Shown piece by piece: positions 23,201 to 32,115 of a DNA stretch of 64,000 nucleotides. Origin of the DNA: Aedes albopictus (taxonomy: Eukaryota; Arthropoda; Insecta; Diptera; Culicidae); the NCBI RefSeq assembly GCF_035046485.1, contig NC_085137.1, forward strand, positions 9,688,252 to 9,752,251, read 5' to 3'. A model generated the notes under the pieces. That model searched no databases. It was given only the letters and a program-made list of their open reading frames with translations, and had not been told where the DNA came from. Every line of letters begins with the position of its first letter. The stretch's first letter is position 1. The translations under genes and the position numbers were made by a program.

Positions 23201-26200
23201 CGGGACTATCAGAATCCTAACTGGTGCCAGCCGCTGAAAGTGAGTAGCGTTCCGTTGGAAATGAGTCGAGCCAGTGACGATGGCAGTGCGGCCAGCAGTA
23301 AACTAAACACATCGCTATCGTCACTGCCTTCCAAGGTGGCCCAGGAACTGCGGGTTGATGATGCCGACGATACCGGATTCGACCGCACGATATCTCCCAT
23401 TCAGAAACCGATTTCGAAAGGAATGATGGCCACATCCACACCTTGTGTCGCCACAGCGGAGAGCCATGAACTGGTGGACTGTTCCGATGTGTGTTCGGTG
23501 AAATCGGCCCGAAGTACCCACAGTTTGGCCTCGACACATAGCATGTAAGTTCTGTTTTGTTTACCATATGAGTCACATCTGATGTTTCCTATTCGGTACA
23601 GTCACAAATCCGTTTCGCAAACGGACGTAGCCTCGATCAACCAGGAGCAGTTGAAACTGCTCGAGCTGCAGGACGAGATAAAAGAGCTGACCCACCAGCG
23701 GGACTGTCTCAAGATGGAGTTTCAGCAGTTGAACGAAGTGAAGCCGATTTTGGCGCGCTCCCTCGGCAATAACAAACCGGCCAACTCGAACCTGACCCAA
23801 AAGGTTCAGCACCTGGAGCAGAAAAATCGGCAGCTGCAGGCAATGCTGAAGCAACAGCAGAACCAGTCCGAGCAGATTTTGGAACGTGAGTACCTGCCCA
23901 CATTTCTAGTAATTTGGTAAATTGGCGTAGCTAAAGATGAAGTGGGGCTGGGGGTCTTTCTAGGCGGATTTCTGAAAATAATCCTGGAGAAATGTCTGGA
24001 AGCGCTTCTAGCATGTAAGAACTAATATTTTTAAAATAAGTCACCCTGGAAGAATTCCCACAGCAATTCCTTGAAAAATTCCTGGAGGAATTACTGAATA
24101 AATTCTTGGGGTGATTCCTGGAGGCATTCATGGTGGAATTCCTGGAGTAGTCTCTGCTAGGGGAATGCCAGGATAAATTCCGGGAGCATTCCTGGGGTCA
24201 TTTCTGAAGAAATCCCTGGAGGATTTCCTGGGGGATTCCTGAAGAAATCCTTGAAGGAATTTCTAGAGGAATCTCAGGAGGAATTCAGGCTGTAATCCCT
24301 GGAGGAATTCTTGAAATAAGCCTGTATAAACTTCGGGAAGAGGATTTCCTGGAGAACATTTTGTAGAAATTGCCGTAGTAATTTCTGCAGGAATTCCTGG
24401 AGTAATTTTTGCAGGAATTCATGGGACAATTCCTGGTGGAATTCTTCAAGGTATTCCTGGAGGAGTACCTGAATGAAGTCACAGTGACTGTTAAAGAATA
24501 ACAGGATATATTTCTAAAATAATAGCAGGACCAATTTCTGAAGAAATCCTTTTACAGGAGCTGCAGAGGGTATTCTTGAAGGATTTCATTGATGGATTCC
24601 TGAATAAATCTGGGGATGAACTCCTTAAAGATACCTCGGCGATGATTGTGAAAGAATTCCTGGATGACTTCTCGGAGAATTTCTTGACTCCTGTATCCCT
24701 TTAAAATTATCTTAAAGTATACAAATACAAATCGCTGGAGGAAATCCTCTAGAAATTCTTCAAGTAAAAATCTTAAGGTAATTCTAGAAAAATTCTTGGA
24801 TGAATCCCTGGCAGTGAAGAGAATTGCCAGAGGCACAAAACAAGCAACAAAGAAGGTGCGACGATTACTCTTTATCCCTACTGGTAACAGATAATGACAT
24901 GATCTCGAAATTTTTTGTTGCAGACAAAACGGAAGCTGAATTTGTTGCGTACTTTTAAACTCGTGAATAATCAATTATTGCTAACCCAAGGTCAAAACTG
25001 TTTGATGATAGAACTTCACCAGAGTTGCAGTGTTTACCGACTCGAAGTTACCGTTCGAAAATCGCAATGCAAGGCTTAAAAATCTCTAAACTCGTGGTGT
25101 ACGATGTTAATCCCATTATTTTCAAGTTGGGACAAACTTATATCGCATGGGTTTGTTTGTCGCAACAAATACAGGTTGCGACATTGTCATTATTGTTGCG
25201 CGATGGTTGAATTTTGATTCACTGATCCCTGGAAAAGATAATGAACGGATTTCTAAAATTTCTGACCGAGCCCATGAATATTTTTTTGAAAACATCCAGA
25301 GAGGAATTTCTGAAGGGATCACTACAGGAATTCATGGAGCAATCCCTGAAAGAAATCCTGGAGCAAACCCCGAAGGAATTCCTGGAGAAATCCCTAGAAG
25401 AATTACTGCAGGTATGCCTGGAGTAAATCCTGTAGGAATCCTTGGAGGAATTTCTGAAAGAATACCTGGGCGAATCCCTGTATTAATTTCTGGAGGAATG
25501 CTTAGAGCAAATATGGAAGGAATCCTAGGAATTTGTAAAGAAATCCAGTTTTTGGACGAATTCCTGGAGAAATTTCTAGAGGAGGTCTTGGAGAAATCCT
25601 AGAGGAATCTCTGGAGGAACTTCTGGACAAATTCCTGGCGAAATCCCTGGAAAAATCCTGCTGAAATCCCTGGAGAATACTTGAAAGAATGCCTCTGGAT
25701 GAATTTCTAGTGGAATGCCTGAATGATTCCGTGGAGAAATTCTTAAAGAAATACCTGGAGAGAATTCTGGGAGAATCCCTGGAGGAATTCCAGAAGAAAT
25801 TCCTGGAGAACTTACTGCAGAAATTCCTGGTTGAATTCCTGAAGCAAACCCTGGAAGAAATCCTGAAGGAATATCTAGATGAATTCCTAGACGAGGATTC
25901 CCTAGAGAAATTCTGAAAGGAATGCCTGGAGAAATTTTTGAAGGTACCTCTTGAGAAATTCCGGGAGGAATACTTAGAGAAATTCTTAGAAGAATTCTTG
26001 GAAAAATCCCTGGAGGAATCCCTTAAGCAATTTCTGGAAGGAACTTCTGAACAAATTCTTGGAGGAATTCTACGAGGAATTCCTGAAGAAATCCCTAAAG
26101 GAATTCTTGGGGTACTTCCGAGGAACCCACGCTGAAAGAATTCCTGAAGAAATCCCCGAATGAAATTCTGGAGGGATCTCTAGAGGATTTCTGGGAGGAA

Positions 26201-29200
26201 TCGCTGGAGAATTTTCTGAACTGATTCCTAGAGAAATTCCTAGAGAAATTCCCAGTCAAATTCACGAGTGAATTACTGGAGGAATCTCTAGAAGAATCTT
26301 TAGAGGAATCCCTGAAGGAATACCTGTGAATTTCTGGAGGAATCCATGAAATAACTTCTAGAGAAATCCCTGGAGGAGAAATTCCTGAAGAACTTACTGC
26401 AGAAATTCCTTGGGAGAAATCCCGAAGGAATCCCTAAATAGAAGAATTCCTAAAGGATTCTCTAAAGTAATTATGAAAGGAATCCGTAGAAAAAAAAATC
26501 TGAAGGAACCACTTAGAGAAATTTCTGGAGAAATTCTTGGAAGAATCCCTGAAGAAATCTTGAAAAAATCCGTGGAGGAATCCTTTAAGCAATTTCTGGA
26601 GGAACTTCTGGACAAATTCTTGGAGGAATTCCTCGAGGGATTCCTGAAGAAACCCCTGGAGGAATTTTTGGGGTACTTCCGAGGAACTAACCCTGGAAGA
26701 ATTCCCGGAAAAAATCTTCGAAAGAAATATTGGAGGGATCTCTAGAGGATTTCTGGGAGGAATCGCTGGAGAATTTTCTGAACAATTTTCTAGAGAAATT
26801 CCTAGAGGAATTCCCAGAGGAGCTCATGAGTGAATTACTGGAGGAATCTCTGTAAGAATCCCTGGAGGAATTCCTGGTAGAATTTCTAAAGGAATCTATA
26901 AAATAATTTCTGGGGAAATCTCTGGCGGAATCCTTGGAGGAATCCATGGAGGAGAAATTCCTGAATAAATTCTTGGAGAATACCCTGGAAGAATTCCCGC
27001 AGGAATTCCTTTAAAAAATCCTGGAGGAATTACTGAATAAATTCTTGGGGTGACTCCTGGAGACATTTATAGTGGAGTTTCTGGAGTAGTCTCTGGAGGA
27101 ATACCTGGATAAATTCCGGGAGCATTTCTGGGGCAATTTCTAAAGGAATCCCTGGAGGATTTCTGGAGGATTCCTGAAGAAATCCTTGAAGGAATTCCTA
27201 GAGGAATCTCAGGAGGAACTCATGATGGAATCCCTGGAGGAATTCTTGAAATAATGCCTGTATAAAGTCCGGAAAGAGGATTTCCTGGGAAAAATTTTGT
27301 TGAAATTTCCGTAGTAATTTCTGAAGGAATTTCTGTATAAATTCCTGGAGTAATTTCTGCAGAAATTCATGGGATAATTCCTGGTGGAACCCTTAAAGGT
27401 ATTCCTGGAGGAGTACCTGAATGGATTGTACGACATTTCCCCGAAAACCAGTTCCCCGAATGAAGTTTCCCCGAAAGTTTTTTCCCCGAATGTACCATTT
27501 CCCCGAAAAATGTTTCCCCGTATGTACCGTTTCCCCGAAAAGTGTATGTCATCTGCCAATTAACCTTCTTTGGGAATTACGCAGTACACGCTCAGCGTAA
27601 CCTGTCTGGGTCATTATGAGCCCAATGCACGAAAAGGGTTAACTCAATATTAGCTTTCGTTCACAGATTCTTTAATTTATATCTGATTTCAAATGATATT
27701 GATATTTTCGAAGTGGATAACTGACACTGAGGAAGATTATAAGTGGTAGTCGAAATACGCGTATCTGTCAAAGGATAAGCAAAATAGGGCGGAATTAAAA
27801 GGTACGAAACTGATTACACTCATCCGAAGAGGGTATTCTGCTTAGAGGGTTCGAAAAGTCGGTACAAGTTGGTATTGATGAAGTAGGATTCTGGGGTGCG
27901 ACATTTCTGTTTCCTTAGACTTCTAATTCATTATGTTTGGGAAACGATATGGGAATTATAAAATTTGTAATAATGAGATGATTTTTTATATGGTAAGATG
28001 GAAGGCTCAGAGACCTTTGGTGAAATGGTAAATTCTCCGCTTCTGCAATGAGATGGCGTAAAAAGTATTGGTATTATAATTCCTTGCCTAATTTGATGCT
28101 GTTTGGACAGAACTTTGGCTGTTGTAGTATTCATGTCTGGCCTCTTCAACAACACAGTTTTCCAAAGTTTTGCTCAAACAGCATCACAGTTGGCAAGGTA
28201 TGATCATTTTCATGCTTTTTGCGCCATTTTGTTCAGAATGTATCATTTCACCATACATATATTCTGCTCATCGATGTCCTAATGCATTGCCACACTTCAG
28301 AGTTATGAGAGAGTCAACTATGTGCACGGATGATTGTAAACGGTGAGGTAGATAATAGTGGTAAATGACCATAGGCTGATGCAAATAAACCCTTGTAGGA
28401 TGTTGGGCTCAATATAACCCAGACAGGCTTGCCGAACGTGCACTACGTCATTGTCTAGCGTAACATCTTAGGAGGTTTAAGCTAAATGGTGAACAGTAGG
28501 CCGAATGGGAATTGACCTACTGCCTTGACCTGATTGATAACTTTTACATAATAAATTTTTCCTTCTTTCAAAGATAGGCTGTTCTTTCAAGTTGACCAGT
28601 GGAATTTATCATCAGCAATTTTGACAAGCTAATAAGTTTTCCATGCACTTGATATTTCCATCAATTCGTCATTTGTGTCAAAGCAAGAATAGAAACTCCA
28701 AGGTTGACATAAGTCATTGAACAGTCCTTCTAAAGCCTGAACATTGGCCCAGTCTACCTTTTCGTTCCACTGACTGATTCGGCCAGATGGCATTCATCAG
28801 GAAAATTATCAGAAACCAGCTTTGAAGAAAAGTTTAAAAAATATTTCGGGGAAACGGTCTCTTCGGGGAAACGGTTCATTCGGGGAATCGTTTTTCGGGG
28901 AAACAACTTTCGGGGAAACTTCATTCGGGGAACTGGTTTTCGGGAAAATGTCGTACAATCCCTGAATGAAATCTTGGAGGGATGCCTTAATGAATCTCTG
29001 GAGGAATCCCATTAGAAATCCCTGGAGGAACTCCCGGAGGAATGCCTGAAGCTAGGTCAGGAGGTATTTCTAAATAAATTCCTGGAGAAATCCTACAGCA
29101 ATCCCTAGAGGATTCCTTAGAACAACTCCTGAAAGAATGCCTGTAAGAATTCCGTTGGGAATCTCTAGGGAAATTCCTTAAGAAATTTCCAGAGGAACTC

Positions 29201-32115
29201 CTGGAGTAATCCCTGGAGGAATCCATAGAGAAGTCCCTGGAGGAATTTCTGGAGGATTTTCTTGAAGAATCACTGAAGAACTTTTATGTAGAGTCCCTGT
29301 ACGAATTTCTGGAAGAATCTCTGAAAGAATTCCTGGAGGAATACCTGAAGGTACCTCTGGAGGAATTCCTATAGGAATCCTTGAGAAATTTTCAGTATAT
29401 GGAGTAATCCCTGCATAAATTCCATGAGAAATTCCTGGAAGAATTTCTGGAGGATTATCTGGAAAAATCACTGGAGAACTGTCATAAAGAATCCCTTGAG
29501 GAATTCCTGGAAGAATCCCAGGAAGAAATCAGGATCAATTTCTGATGGAATTCCAGAAGGAGTTTCTGAAGGAATCCTACTAGGAAGAATTGAAGAAATC
29601 GCTGAAATTCTTCCTGAATTCTTCGCTGAATCACTGAAGGAATGCCCGGTGAATCCCTGGAGGAATTTCTGAAGATATTTATTGAGGAATCCCGGAAGCA
29701 ATACCATGAGGAATTCTTGAGGGAATCACAGGAGAGTTTTCTTAGCGCAATTCTGTAGAGATCCCTGGATAAAAAATCAGAGAAAATCCATGTCTGCAGT
29801 AATTTATAAACGAATTATTGAAGGAACAATGAATTAACTACATCGGCTGTTTTCCTACTCTCCGCATCGATCAATGTGGCGCTAGCTTCTATGCGCGAAA
29901 AATCGCTAAAAGTAAATCGCAAAAATATTGTATGGCGAATACCATCTAAAGGCAAATTCTTCAAAGTGGAACACATTATTCGAAAAAATATTTGGTAGTG
30001 TTTGTGCACAATGGTGACCACTATTAAGCCTACCAAATATTTTCTCGGGAAAAGCTTTGTATTTCAAGTAATTCAAGTTTAGATGCATTTCGCCATACAA
30101 AATTAAATTGATTTACTCCTGCTGATCAACTGTGGCTGCACGCAAAGCGGGTAGTCCATTGGATTACTCCTAGAGGATTTTTTGTACAAAACTTTTAGGC
30201 AATTCCTGAATTAATTTTTGAGTAATCTCTGAAATTTTCTGATAGAATTTCTGGAAGGTATTCCTGCAGAAATACTTCGAATAATTCCAGATGAATTGAT
30301 TGGGACAATGTTTAGTGGAATTCTGGAAGGAATATATGGAGAAATACCTCACAATGGAACAATCACCAGAGGATCCTCTAAAGATATCCCAGGAAAAATC
30401 CCAAAAAAAATGTCTGGTGGAATCCCTAGATGCATTCTTGAAGAATCTCTGGAGGAATCCATGATTGAAACACTGCAGCAAGCTTTGGAAAAAATCCTGG
30501 AGGAATGGTTCATACTCATATAGTTTACGGAACTAGGAACAAATCTAAAACAGCCATTTTGATTTCTCAACACTGCAATGCTGATTTGCCTATTCACATA
30601 TCAAGCGACCACGGCGCTTAAACGTCATCTCACGTCAGGGCCCCCCTGGGTCTCCTGCAGAAAAAAAAATCCTAGCTACGCAAATGGAAATCTAGCACAA
30701 ACCGATTGTTTATTGGCGTATTGATTTGAAATTTGAATACTTAGATAATCACCAGCCGCAAACAAGCATGCATGCTGAATTGTTGCTTTATAATAGTAAT
30801 TATAGCTGAACTAAAATTATGCTGTACACATTACTGTACAAATGCTATTTCAATTGAAAACGTAGCCAATGTTCAACTTTTCGTATTAGTATTACCAATG
30901 ATAATTTAAAACACTTTTCAAGCGTTTAAAAATGTTTTTGTTCAACTCGCAGTAATTCCTTTACAACATAGTTTAACAAGACTTTTTTCTGCTTCTAGTT
31001 AAGTTCATGTAAAAATTAGCTCATGTATAATGTGTTTTTCACAAGTCAAATAAGCGCTTTTGTTGCATTATTCTTCGACTCAGAGTACATGATGAAAAAC
31101 GCGTGTCTTTTACTGAACAACAGCTGAATTAATCTGTTGTTCAGACGTTAACCATAATATCTGTGCTTATTCACCACTGCTGATGATGATAAAACAGGTG
31201 TTTTTTACTGAACAACAGCTGAATTAATCTGTTGTTCAGACGTTAACCATAATATCTGTGCTTACTCACCACTGCTGAATAGGAGTCGAAGTCTGATCAT
31301 TATTAAACCACGGAAAGTTTATGTTTTGATTTGAGCGCTGCAATTCATCATCTCTAGGATGGCGCAGATATGAAGGCATGCGGCTAGCAATCGACGGGTC
31401 TCGAGTTCGAATCTGGATTTAGGTAAATTTATGTGTTTACAAAATTTATTGTTTTACAATATTTGTTCACAGCATTCAATTCCAATCATAAACTCTCGTG
31501 GAAATTGAACATTTTGCATTTTATTTATTTTTAATCATTTTTACTCAAGCTGAATAACAGCTTTACTATATAGTTGTAAAACGATTTAAGAACAAACAGT
31601 TCAGTTGGTACACAACACTATGCTTTATAGTTTCTCCAAATTTGTGTGAACAAAACCCGAACAAAGGTTGTGCCTGAAAATTATCCAAATGTTATTCAGC
31701 ATCATGCTGAATCAATTTGACGAAAAGGTGCTTGTAAAATGAGCGATTGTTAGTTGGGCAGTCTTTCGTAGTTAACCACTCTGGACCTACTCTAATGGAA
31801 ACAACTTAAGAATAACTTTTTTTCCTATTCTCTATTCCCACAGGAATCTGGATGCAACATCGCAGCGAAAACGCCGAGCTGCGGAACCAGCTGGACACCC
31901 AGAACATGATAATCGCCGACCAAGCAAACCGCCTGGCCAACAACGACCAACTGGTGCGGGAACTGTACGTGGAAAATGGTCGCCTAATTTCGCAGGTCCA
32001 ACGCCTGGAACAGCAAAAGGCCCGAGCAACCATGCTCCAACAGTTGCAGCAGGCCGGGTCCGCTGCCACGACTGGCCACTGCCAGCTGAGCGGAATAGTG
32101 CCTGGGTTGCCCTAG
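9441..32115 (+). CDS. Bsg25D: Ninein / Blastoderm-specific protein 25D homologue (3' part, 7 exons)
   Basis: Exons: 9441-10006, 10347-10932, 11250-11452, 21462-22918, 23101-23544, 23602-23885 and 31844-32115 (stop TAG at 32113). All introns are GT-AG. The seven exons sum to 3812 nt, two bases completing a split codon plus 1270 codons including the stop, with no frame break. Ninein family proteins anchor microtubule minus ends at the centrosome. The order fits: a Ser-rich region, two EF-hand-like segments without obvious Ca-binding loops, then long Leu/Glu/Lys/Gln coiled coil. The match to vertebrate ninein is clear by eye in the stretches around VCERVGLQ, the TVGF/DMWESAGI region and ALHKAEVSALRQAF. 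The first visible exon needs one base from an upstream exon, so the N-terminus is missing. Introns 3 and 6 (10 and 8 kb) are repeat-filled. Confidence 0.9.
10347..10932 (+). CDS. Bsg25D: Bsg25D visible exon 2: basic linker and EF-hand-like segment
   Basis: The acceptor is CCCCAG to 10346 and the donor GTGAGT is at 10933. It enters in phase 0 and leaves in phase 1. A basic Arg/Lys/Ser stretch comes first, then LRDIWDSLVGSGHGDLLNQS and IEGISYDDFIALL, which have the helix-loop-helix spacing of an EF-hand pair but lack the full acidic loop. Degenerate hands are common in ninein proteins. Confidence 0.88.
11250..11452 (+). CDS. Bsg25D: Bsg25D visible exon 3: second EF-hand-like segment
   Basis: The acceptor TTGCAG ends at 11249 and the donor GTGAGT is at 11453. 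The last base of exon 2 plus CG completes an Ala codon. It encodes IIIDMWESAGISEPRSLLQD and VTELIAALEDE, which line up with the last EF-hand region of ninein. It leaves in phase 0 into a 10-kb intron. Confidence 0.88.
11840..11930 (+). repeat. Diverged Feilai-type SINE head
   Basis: The stretch 'gctggtattcag' followed by 'gacgggttcgatcccggt' (B box) parallels the SINE at 16190 in spacing and sequence but is shorter and diverged. It is a tRNA-derived SINE relic in intron 3. Confidence 0.5.
12187..13600 (+). repeat. Degenerate 12-bp tandem array, GAATTCCTCCAG orientation
   Basis: The unit is about GGAATTCCTCCA, repeated more than 100 times with drift. Twelve is a multiple of three and the consensus has no stop in any of six frames, so it throws off spurious ORFs with 4-residue periodicity (NSSR, EFLQ, IPPG and complements). 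It lies in Bsg25D intron 3. Confidence 0.9.
13932..15208. mobile_element. TA-flanked DNA element with GGGTAAAAACACTAGACTTT termini
   Basis: The inverted termini GGGTAAAAACACTAGACTTT (13932) and its complement (ending 15208) match over 20 bp and are flanked by TA on both sides, as for Tc1/mariner-type insertions. Inside are two direct copies of a ~55-bp segment (14938-14994 and 15052-15107), two direct copies of 'aaattctgctctaatcttcg', and a nested MITE at 14538. I see no transposase. Confidence 0.65.
14538..14796. mobile_element. Nested MITE with CGAAGACGGCTAATAACAAG termini
   Basis: About 26 bp at each end are exact inverted repeats beginning CGAAGACGG. CTAAAAT flanks the element at 14531-14537 and 14797-14803, a 7 to 8-bp target duplication that suggests the hAT superfamily. 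It sits inside the element at 13932-15208 and is therefore younger. Confidence 0.65.
15820..16170 (+). repeat. Short 12-bp-repeat patches
   Basis: Two degraded patches of the GAATTCCTCCA repeat (15828-16010 and 16080-16165) are separated by unrelated sequence. The second abuts the Feilai-like SINE. Confidence 0.55.
16190..16480 (+). mobile_element. Feilai-like tRNA-derived SINE
   Basis: The head is tRNA-related, with 'tagccgaggcggtaaacgca' at the A-box position and 'gacgggttcgattcccggtc' as B box. The ~200-bp body includes 'ctcagttaataactgtggaa' and ends in 'acgccaagaagaggagagag'. This is the Feilai organisation known from Aedes aegypti; I recognise it from memory. It is an RNA polymerase III-type retroelement without coding capacity and relies on LINE machinery. 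Confidence 0.8.
16651..16834. mobile_element. Short MITE with GTCCA...TTACGTAACGCT termini
   Basis: The left end GTCCATTTATTACGTAACGC and the right end complement GTCCACAAATTACGTAACGC form imperfect inverted repeats around a ~140-bp C/T-rich centre. No target duplication is obvious. Confidence 0.6.
17203..17240. repeat. (ATT)n microsatellite
   Basis: About a dozen uninterrupted ATT triplets. Confidence 0.9.
17551..17965 (+). mobile_element. Solo LTR (415 bp) with 5-bp target duplication
   Basis: It begins TGTTGGCGCAAC and ends GGACGAAACA. CTCTA flanks it at 17546-17550 and 17966-17970. Inside are a TATAAAAG at 17778 embedded in the palindrome CTGCCGCTT/AAGCGGCAG, and an AATAAA at 17865 next to an inverted pair CACCACAGAG/CTCTGTGGTG. 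These place promoter and polyadenylation signals in plus orientation. No internal retroelement sequence is attached, so it is read as the product of LTR-LTR recombination. The LTR class (copia, gypsy or BEL) cannot be told. Confidence 0.75.
17975..18270 (+). repeat. Two-copy ~150-bp direct repeat
   Basis: The motif 'tttgtataatga' followed by 'gttac.gttacac.cgta' and 'actcaagaacagttt' recurs at ~18035 and ~18185. Phrases such as 'gtagactttaggat' faintly resemble the 145-bp array at 54455; a relationship is possible but unproven. Confidence 0.45.
18274..18518. mobile_element. MITE with ATATCTGGAGCAACATTTGA termini
   Basis: The left ATATCTGGAGCAACATTTGA and its complement at the right end form inverted repeats of about 27 bp around a ~190-bp centre. 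It is in Bsg25D intron 3. Confidence 0.65.
18590..21340 (+). repeat. Diverged 12-bp-repeat tract
   Basis: This is a long, strongly diverged tract of 'TTCCTCCAGgaTTt'-like units, mostly in CTCCA orientation to about 20930. Patches near 21180-21340 read TGGAGGAAT instead. It ends ~120 bp before Bsg25D exon 4. ORFs here come from the repeat. Confidence 0.65.
21462..22918 (+). CDS. Bsg25D: Bsg25D visible exon 4: main coiled coil
   Basis: The acceptor CCCTCCAG ends at 21461 and the donor GTAAGT is at 22919. It enters in phase 0 and leaves in phase 2. The 485 codons are almost wholly coiled coil (long runs of Glu, Lys, Leu and Gln with heptad spacing), broken by a Ser/Pro-rich hinge around SRTNSLDVSPTVLVESSG. 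The open frame extends 114 nt upstream of the acceptor into the intron; those codons are not part of the protein. Confidence 0.92.
23101..23544 (+). CDS. Bsg25D: Bsg25D visible exon 5: Ser/Thr/Pro-rich
   Basis: The acceptor TTTTACAG ends at 23100 and the donor GTAAGT is at 23545. The CT from exon 4 plus A gives Leu. It encodes a low-complexity segment with TPPRVDTPEMES and DDTGFDRTISPIQKP, likely disordered and phosphorylatable. It leaves in phase 2. Confidence 0.88.
23602..23885 (+). CDS. Bsg25D: Bsg25D visible exon 6: coiled coil
   Basis: The acceptor GGTACAG ends at 23601 and the donor GTGAGT is at 23886. The AT from exon 5 plus T gives Ile. It encodes QEQLKLLELQDEIKELTHQR and a Gln-rich coil. 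Only a 57-bp intron separates it from exon 5. It leaves in phase 1. Confidence 0.88.
23950..24811 (-). repeat. 12-bp array, TGGAGGAATTCC orientation
   Basis: Units read CCTGGAGGAATT, the reverse complement of the arrays in intron 3. It starts about 65 bp after Bsg25D exon 6 and is interrupted at 24812 by a MITE. Confidence 0.8.
24812..25224. mobile_element. hAT-type MITE, copy 1
   Basis: The ends are CAGTGAAGAGAATTG and CAATTTTGATTCACTG-like, with inverted CAGTGAA. ATCCCTGG flanks both sides, an 8-bp duplication. The host array itself contains ATCCCTGG often, so this flank alone is weak. Copy 2 at 50304-50709, in unique sequence, confirms the same boundaries with a different 8-mer. It has no transposase ORF. 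Confidence 0.8.
25225..27415 (-). repeat. 12-bp array, TGGAGGAATTCC orientation
   Basis: About 2.2 kb of CCTGGAGAAATT/CCTGGAGGAATT units. A ~280-bp stretch at 26150-26430 is repeated at 26720-26990 with high similarity (around 'ggatttctgggaggaatcgc'), showing segmental duplication inside the array. Another block near 24040-24480 recurs at 27010-27420. Confidence 0.85.
27424..28960. mobile_element. Foldback element with TTTCCCCGAA arrays and 8-bp target duplication
   Basis: The ends start GATTGTACGACATTTCCCCG and its complement; the inverted arms run over 55 bp and contain 4 to 6 spaced copies of TTTCCCCGAA. CCTGAATG flanks the element at 27416-27423 and 28961-28968. The subterminal repeats look like transposase-binding sites. 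The centre carries a third copy of the dispersed repeat seen at 6744-7012 and no transposase. Confidence 0.8.
27715..27867 (+). repeat. Third copy of the 6744-7012 dispersed repeat
   Basis: It runs from 'ggataactgacactgagg' to 'gttcgaaaagtcggtac' and matches the left arm of the inverted pair at 6744-6897 (as reverse complement) over its full ~150 bp with few differences. It sits inside the foldback element. Confidence 0.75.
28970..29795 (-). repeat. 12-bp array, TGGAGGAATTCC orientation
   Basis: This continues the intron-6 array on the far side of the foldback element. Confidence 0.8.
29796..30165. other. Unique-looking insert within the array
   Basis: About 370 bp of AT-rich sequence without the 12-bp unit interrupts the array. 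It is probably an inserted element, but I found no termini I could support. Confidence 0.3.
30166..30515 (-). repeat. 12-bp array remnant
   Basis: The last diverged patch of TGGAGGAAT-type units in Bsg25D intron 6. Confidence 0.65.
31104..31275. repeat. Tandem duplication of ~110 bp
   Basis: The stretch starting 'ttttactgaacaacagctga' occurs twice in direct order. The first carries 'ttattcaccactgctgatg' and the second 'ttactcaccactgctgaat'. The core 'actgaacaacagctg...cagacgtt' is nearly identical. Confidence 0.8.
31355..31425 (+). repeat. tRNA-like SINE head
   Basis: An A-box-like 'gatggcgcagatatg' and a B-box-like 'cgagttcgaatctgg'. It does not fold as a complete tRNA; read as a SINE relic. 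Confidence 0.45.
31844..32115 (+). CDS. Bsg25D: Bsg25D last exon: C-terminal coiled coil and stop
   Basis: The acceptor TTCCCACAG ends at 31843. The C from exon 6 plus GA gives Arg. It encodes a coiled segment from IWMQHRSENAELRNQL, then an Ala/Gln-rich tail ending IVPGLP with TAG at 32113-32115. Confidence 0.9.

Noticed and set aside
25147..26745. ORFs of up to 151 codons encoding EFLEE- or IPGG-type repeats
   Set aside because: Same cause: 12-bp array in reverse orientation.
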